Source: Thermoplasmatota archaeon (lineage in GTDB: Archaea > Thermoplasmatota > Thermoplasmata > RBG-16-68-12 > JAJISG01). From it: 7,997 bases of DNA. A program made the position numbers and the translations under genes. The DNA lies in the NCBI GenBank assembly GCA_022848835.1, contig JAJISG010000036.1:1-7997 (forward strand), read 5' to 3'. Positions 5,774 through 7,997 of this stretch are shown one piece after another; the first letter of the stretch is position 1, and each line of letters starts with the position of its first letter. The notes beneath the pieces are model-generated. The model searched no databases and was not told the origin of the DNA. It saw only the letters and a program-made list of their open reading frames with translations.

Positions 5774-6814
5774 TCATACCCCTCTTTCTCTCTCCGGCCA
5801 GACCAGACGATGCAGCTGTGGCAAAACCCGAACCCCAAGCCCGTCCATCAGCACCCACCGCACCAGGGGAAGCAGGCGCCGACCCCCCTCCGGCTGCATG
5901 ACGACCTCGCAACTCGGGTCATGCTTGCGGAGCACATCCTTGGCGTATTCATAGTCCGCCTCATCGGCGATGATGAACTTCAGTTGGTCTCCTGGCCGCA
6001 GAAGTTCCATGTTACCGAAGTCCATCCTCCCCTCCATCCCGGAGGATGGGCACTTGATATCCATGCTGATGCAGACACCGTTGCTCCTGGGGACATCCTT
6101 GATGGATATCGAGCCGCTGGTCTCCACCACCACCTCGTAGCTCCCCTTCTGAAGCTCCCGTATCAGCTCCTTCGAGTCCTCCCAGAGGAGCGGCTCACCC
6201 CCTGTGAGACAGACGCTCTCAGCGCTCTGCTTCTGCACCTCGCCCATGATTTCGCTAACACTCATCTCAACCCCCTTCTCCCAGGAATACTCTGTGTCGC
6301 AGTTGTGGGTGAGGATGTCGTTGGCGAAGAAGTTCTGAAGGGGGGAACAGGTGAGGTTGTAGACGCTGGAGACTCCCGTGCGGTTTCCGATCTCGCTCAA
6401 TCGAGCCCAGGATTGGCCGGTATGCCGGTCTAGGACGATGATTCGGTCCCCCAAGGAGAGGGAGCCAACCTGCTTCCAGCCTATGGGGGTGTACACGGGA
6501 TGTTCCCGGGTGGCGGCGAGACCATGCCCGCCCTCTGTCCAGATTTCCAGGATGTGAGAGCTGTCACGGATCTGCCTCTCTTCCACCCATGTATAGCGAG
6601 TCCGTTGCTCCGCCGAGTTGTAGGCCAGGATCTCCTCTCCCACCCTCACCTCGGCTATCCGCTTCTCGCCCTCCTCGCGTGTAGATATCAAGGCGTCGCC
6701 CGGAACGCACCAGGAGCATCGGAGGTTGCACAGGGCAGTTCTAACGAAGAAAGTGGGCTTCCCGATGTGGATGCCCTCGCCCTGGAGGGAGGTGAACATC
6801 TCTATGATTTCCAT
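5774..6814 (-). CDS. queE: 7-carboxy-7-deazaguanine synthase with in-frame intein
   Basis: QueE is the radical-SAM enzyme that contracts 6-carboxytetrahydropterin to 7-carboxy-7-deazaguanine, a step to preQ0 and, in archaea, archaeosine in tRNA. The precursor is 346 residues: N-extein 1-35, mini-intein 36-171, C-extein 172-346. Ligated, it is 210 residues, normal for QueE. Visible motifs are SLQGEG (9-14), CNLRCSW before the intein and CDTEYSW after it, together forming CX3CX2C, then CLTGGEPLLW (SAM-binding GGEP) and the C-terminal VLPQLHRLVW. The start is ATG 6814, matching the family N-terminus; a TATA-like box at 6854-6864 lies inside the longer reading from ATG 6886, which argues against that start. 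It lies downstream of queC, 107 bases away. Without splicing the third [4Fe-4S] cysteine is displaced, so the precursor should be inactive. Confidence 0.95.
   Translation of the reverse strand: MEIIEMFTSLQGEGIHIGKPTFFVRTALCNLRCSWCVPGDALISTREEGEKRIAEVRVGEEILAYNSAEQRTRYTWVEERQIRDSSHILEIWTEGGHGLAATREHPVYTPIGWKQVGSLSLGDRIIVLDRHTGQSWARLSEIGNRTGVSSVYNLTCSPLQNFFANDILTHNCDTEYSWEKGVEMSVSEIMGEVQKQSAESVCLTGGEPLLWEDSKELIRELQKGSYEVVVETSGSISIKDVPRSNGVCISMDIKCPSSGMEGRMDFGNMELLRPGDQLKFIIADEADYEYAKDVLRKHDPSCEVVMQPEGGRRLLPLVRWVLMDGLGVRVLPQLHRLVWPERERGV
6302..6709 (-). mobile_element. Mini-intein (136 residues) in QueE
   Basis: An in-frame protein-splicing element. Block A is CVPGDALI with nucleophile Cys1. 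Block B is GLAATREHPVY with T67 and H70 of the TxxH motif. Block F is VYNLTCSPLQNFFAND (116-131). Block G is ILTHN with His135-Asn136, followed by extein Cys+1. All splicing residues of a class 1 Cys/Cys+1 intein are present. There is no LAGLIDADG or other endonuclease domain; block F follows block B after about 40 residues, making it near the minimum known size. Block F departs from the common VYDLTV...HNF: Asn118 replaces Asp and Gln125 replaces His. Excision joins CNLRCSW to CDTEYSW exactly, restoring the canonical QueE sequence, which confirms the boundaries. Confidence 0.95.
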
Positions 6815-6853
6815 GGGTTCAGTCCCCGACCCCTGTATGATAATGTTGCAGGT

Positions 6854-6864
6854 CTTAGATAAAT
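6854..6864 (-). promoter_or_regulatory. Putative TATA box for queE
   Basis: ATTTATCTAAG on the minus strand, between the queC stop and queE start, would place transcription near 6834, about 20 bases before ATG 6814. A second AT-rich run (ATTATCATA, about 6837-6845) could instead give a leaderless start. It shares TTATCTAA with the region before queC. Confidence 0.4.
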
Positions 6865-6921
6865 GTCGAGGTACAACGAGGGGCATCCTACAGGAGGCTC
6901 AGCGATCATCTACACGCAGGT

Positions 6922-7623
6922 CTAAGGATACCACTCAGGGTATCTCTCGTAGGGTATCGGATCTTCTACCCCCGCCTCCTTGAACCCCTTCAGCCTAAGC
7001 TGGCAGGCGTCGCAGCGCCCGCAAGCATTCCGCCCGCCCAGATAGCAACTCCAGGTGAGGGCCAAGGGAACCTCCAGTTCCACAGCCTTCCTGACGATTT
7101 CCGCCTTGGATAGAGAGATCAATGGGCATCGGATCTGTGCGGGCCTCCCAGCGACCCCCCTCTCTGTCCCTAGGCGGGCCACTTCTTGAAAGGCCTGGTA
7201 GAATTCTGGCCTACAATCAGGATATCCCGAGTAGTCGACAGCCGTTGCACCCACGTAGATGCAGTCAGCTCCCGAGACCTCGGACCATGCTAGGGCATAG
7301 CTCAGGAAGATCGTGTTCCTGGCTGGGACGTAGGTGGAGGGGATACCCTCGGAGATATCCTCCAGGGTCCGACTTAGGGGCACTTCAATGGTCCTATCCG
7401 TAAGCGCGGATCCACCTATCTGCTCCAGGTCCAGCCGGATCACCCTGTGCTCCGCCACCCCGAGGGACGAGGCCACTGCCTTAGCAGCCGCCATCTCCCT
7501 TTCATGTCTCTGCCCATAGTCCAGAGTGAGGGCGTCTACCTCCCCAGACACCTCCTCAATGGCCACTGCCAACGTGGTGCTGGAGTCTAGACCGCCGCTG
7601 AGCAGGACCAGAGCAGCTCTCAT
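6922..7623 (-). CDS. queC: 7-cyano-7-deazaguanine (preQ0) synthase
   Basis: QueC converts QueE's product, 7-carboxy-7-deazaguanine, to preQ0 using ammonia and ATP. In archaea preQ0 is inserted into tRNA at position 15 and becomes archaeosine. The 233-residue protein opens with MRAALVLLSGGLDSSTT, the PP-loop ATP pyrophosphatase signature SGGLDS at 9-14. It continues with ALTLDYGQRHEREM, YVPARNTIFLSYALAWSE and YVGATAVDYSGYPDCRPEF. It ends with the zinc site SCYLGGRNACGRCDAC (C-X8-C-X2-C-X2-C). ATG 7623 fits the family N-terminus; the frame continues upstream to a GTG at 7719, but that stretch is low-complexity and overlaps dph2. queC stands before queE, consistent with one pathway cluster. QueD and the GTP cyclohydrolase step are not in view. 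Confidence 0.96.
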   Translation of the reverse strand: MRAALVLLSGGLDSSTTLAVAIEEVSGEVDALTLDYGQRHEREMAAAKAVASSLGVAEHRVIRLDLEQIGGSALTDRTIEVPLSRTLEDISEGIPSTYVPARNTIFLSYALAWSEVSGADCIYVGATAVDYSGYPDCRPEFYQAFQEVARLGTERGVAGRPAQIRCPLISLSKAEIVRKAVELEVPLALTWSCYLGGRNACGRCDACQLRLKGFKEAGVEDPIPYERYPEWYP

Positions 7624-7641
7624 GGGATCCCGTTTAGATAA

Positions 7642-7689
7642 GGCGCCCCGCCTCTTAAGACTCGTGCAGCCCGGTATCGGGGTGGCGCC
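7642..7689 (-). repeat. GC-rich inverted repeat in the dph2-queC gap
   Basis: CGGGGTGGCGCC (7678-7689) and GGCGCCCCG (7642-7650), in plus-strand reading, can pair as two helices (CGGGG/CCCCG and CGCC/GGCG) with a three-base bulge, around a 27-base loop. In the minus-strand RNA it follows the dph2 stop and precedes queC by about 20 bases, with TTATCT after it, so a terminator for dph2 or a leader structure is possible. Not a recognised riboswitch. Confidence 0.35.
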
Positions 7690-7702
7690 CCTCAGAGAGC
7701 GG

Positions 7703-7997
7703 TTACGGGAGACCGCCATGAGCGGTTATCTCGTCCAGCTCATAGCCCTCCCACTCCCTCAATCCGAGGGTGATCTCCAGTTCGGGGAAGGTCAGCATCG
7801 GCTTGTCGTACTGGAGCTGGTCGTCGATGGCAATCCGGGGACAGGCCGTGTTGACGAAGGCGTCCACTCGGTAACCCTTGAGTAGCTCCGGTCCGACGAA
7901 ATCCATCAGCAGAAGGTATCCCTTCCTCCCTCCAGCCTCTATGAGCCTCTTCGTCTTCAGGGCCAGAGCCATTCTGTACTGACCCACCTTCTGGGAG
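7703..7997 (-). CDS. dph2: Diphthamide synthesis protein Dph2 (C-terminal part)
   Basis: Dph2 makes the first step of diphthamide, moving the 3-amino-3-carboxypropyl group of SAM onto a histidine of elongation factor 2, using a [4Fe-4S] cluster in a non-classical radical reaction. The window holds the last 97 residues; the gene enters from the right edge. Visible is YRMALALKTKRLIEAGGRKG, then LLLMDFVGPELL, the cluster-cysteine motif VNTACPRIAIDD, and PMLTFPELEITLG...WEGYELDEI near the end. The terminal sequence and TAA stop look intact. A GTG at 7987 lies mid-domain and is not the start. Its neighbours all concern the translation apparatus. Confidence 0.93.
   Translation of the reverse strand, partial: SQKVGQYRMALALKTKRLIEAGGRKGYLLLMDFVGPELLKGYRVDAFVNTACPRIAIDDQLQYDKPMLTFPELEITLGLREWEGYELDEITAHGGLP

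Noticed and set aside
5768..6433. Long plus-strand frame opposite queE
   Set aside because: Antisense shadow of the QueE/intein reading frame, which matches known families along its full length.
6815..6886. Longer QueE start at ATG 6886
   Set aside because: The extra 24 residues do not resemble QueE N-termini and contain the likely promoter; ATG 6814 begins exactly at the conserved MEIIEMFTSLQGEG.
7624..7719. Longer QueC start at GTG 7719, overlapping dph2
   Set aside because: The added residues are low-complexity, and the family N-terminus fits ATG 7623.
1..7997. CRISPR array, insertion sequence, integrase or toxin-antitoxin system
   Set aside because: No regularly spaced repeats, transposase or recombinase motifs were seen; the intein is the only mobile-type element.

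Overview
The window is archaeal, most likely from a moderately GC-rich euryarchaeote. The evidence is a DNA topoisomerase VI A subunit, Dph2, an archaeosine-type queC/queE pair, archease, an archaeal mevalonate-pathway decarboxylase, TATA-box promoters 25-30 bases before starts, and several apparently leaderless or short-leader genes with GTG or TTG starts. I lean weakly towards the Thermoplasmatota or a related lineage; the sequence alone does not settle this.

Layout, left to right. Positions 1-687 (+) hold the C-terminal two thirds of topoisomerase VI subunit A, followed by a small four-helix membrane protein (742-1119, +). Convergent with it is a two-domain PRC-barrel protein (1124-1723, -). 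A divergent promoter region (about 1724-1847) drives that gene leftward and, rightward, a 45-residue zinc-ribbon protein (1848-1985) that overlaps a 95-residue orphan (1969-2256). Positions 2257-2583 have no convincing gene but contain a perfect 9-bp hairpin. Everything further right is on the minus strand: tRNA-Arg(GCG) at 2584-2656, adenylate kinase, a six-helix membrane protein, a phosphomevalonate/diphosphomevalonate decarboxylase family enzyme, archease, queE, queC and the 3' end of dph2, which runs off the right edge.

The outstanding feature is in queE. The gene for 7-carboxy-7-deazaguanine synthase is interrupted in frame by a complete 136-residue mini-intein (6302-6709). It sits directly before the third cysteine of the radical-SAM CX3CX2C motif, so the [4Fe-4S] ligand set in the extein is only restored after splicing. 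The second cluster cysteine lies at position -3 relative to the intein's catalytic Cys1. That geometry has been discussed for redox-trapped inteins and suggests maturation could depend on cell redox or iron-sulfur state. The intein has no endonuclease and an unusual block F.

Functionally, the right half is a cluster for maturing the translation machinery: Dph2 (diphthamide on EF-2), QueC and QueE (preQ0 for archaeosine at tRNA position 15) and archease (activator of the RtcB tRNA ligase). The tRNA-Arg in the same window has G15 and is a plausible archaeosine substrate. The mevalonate and adenylate kinase genes are housekeeping.
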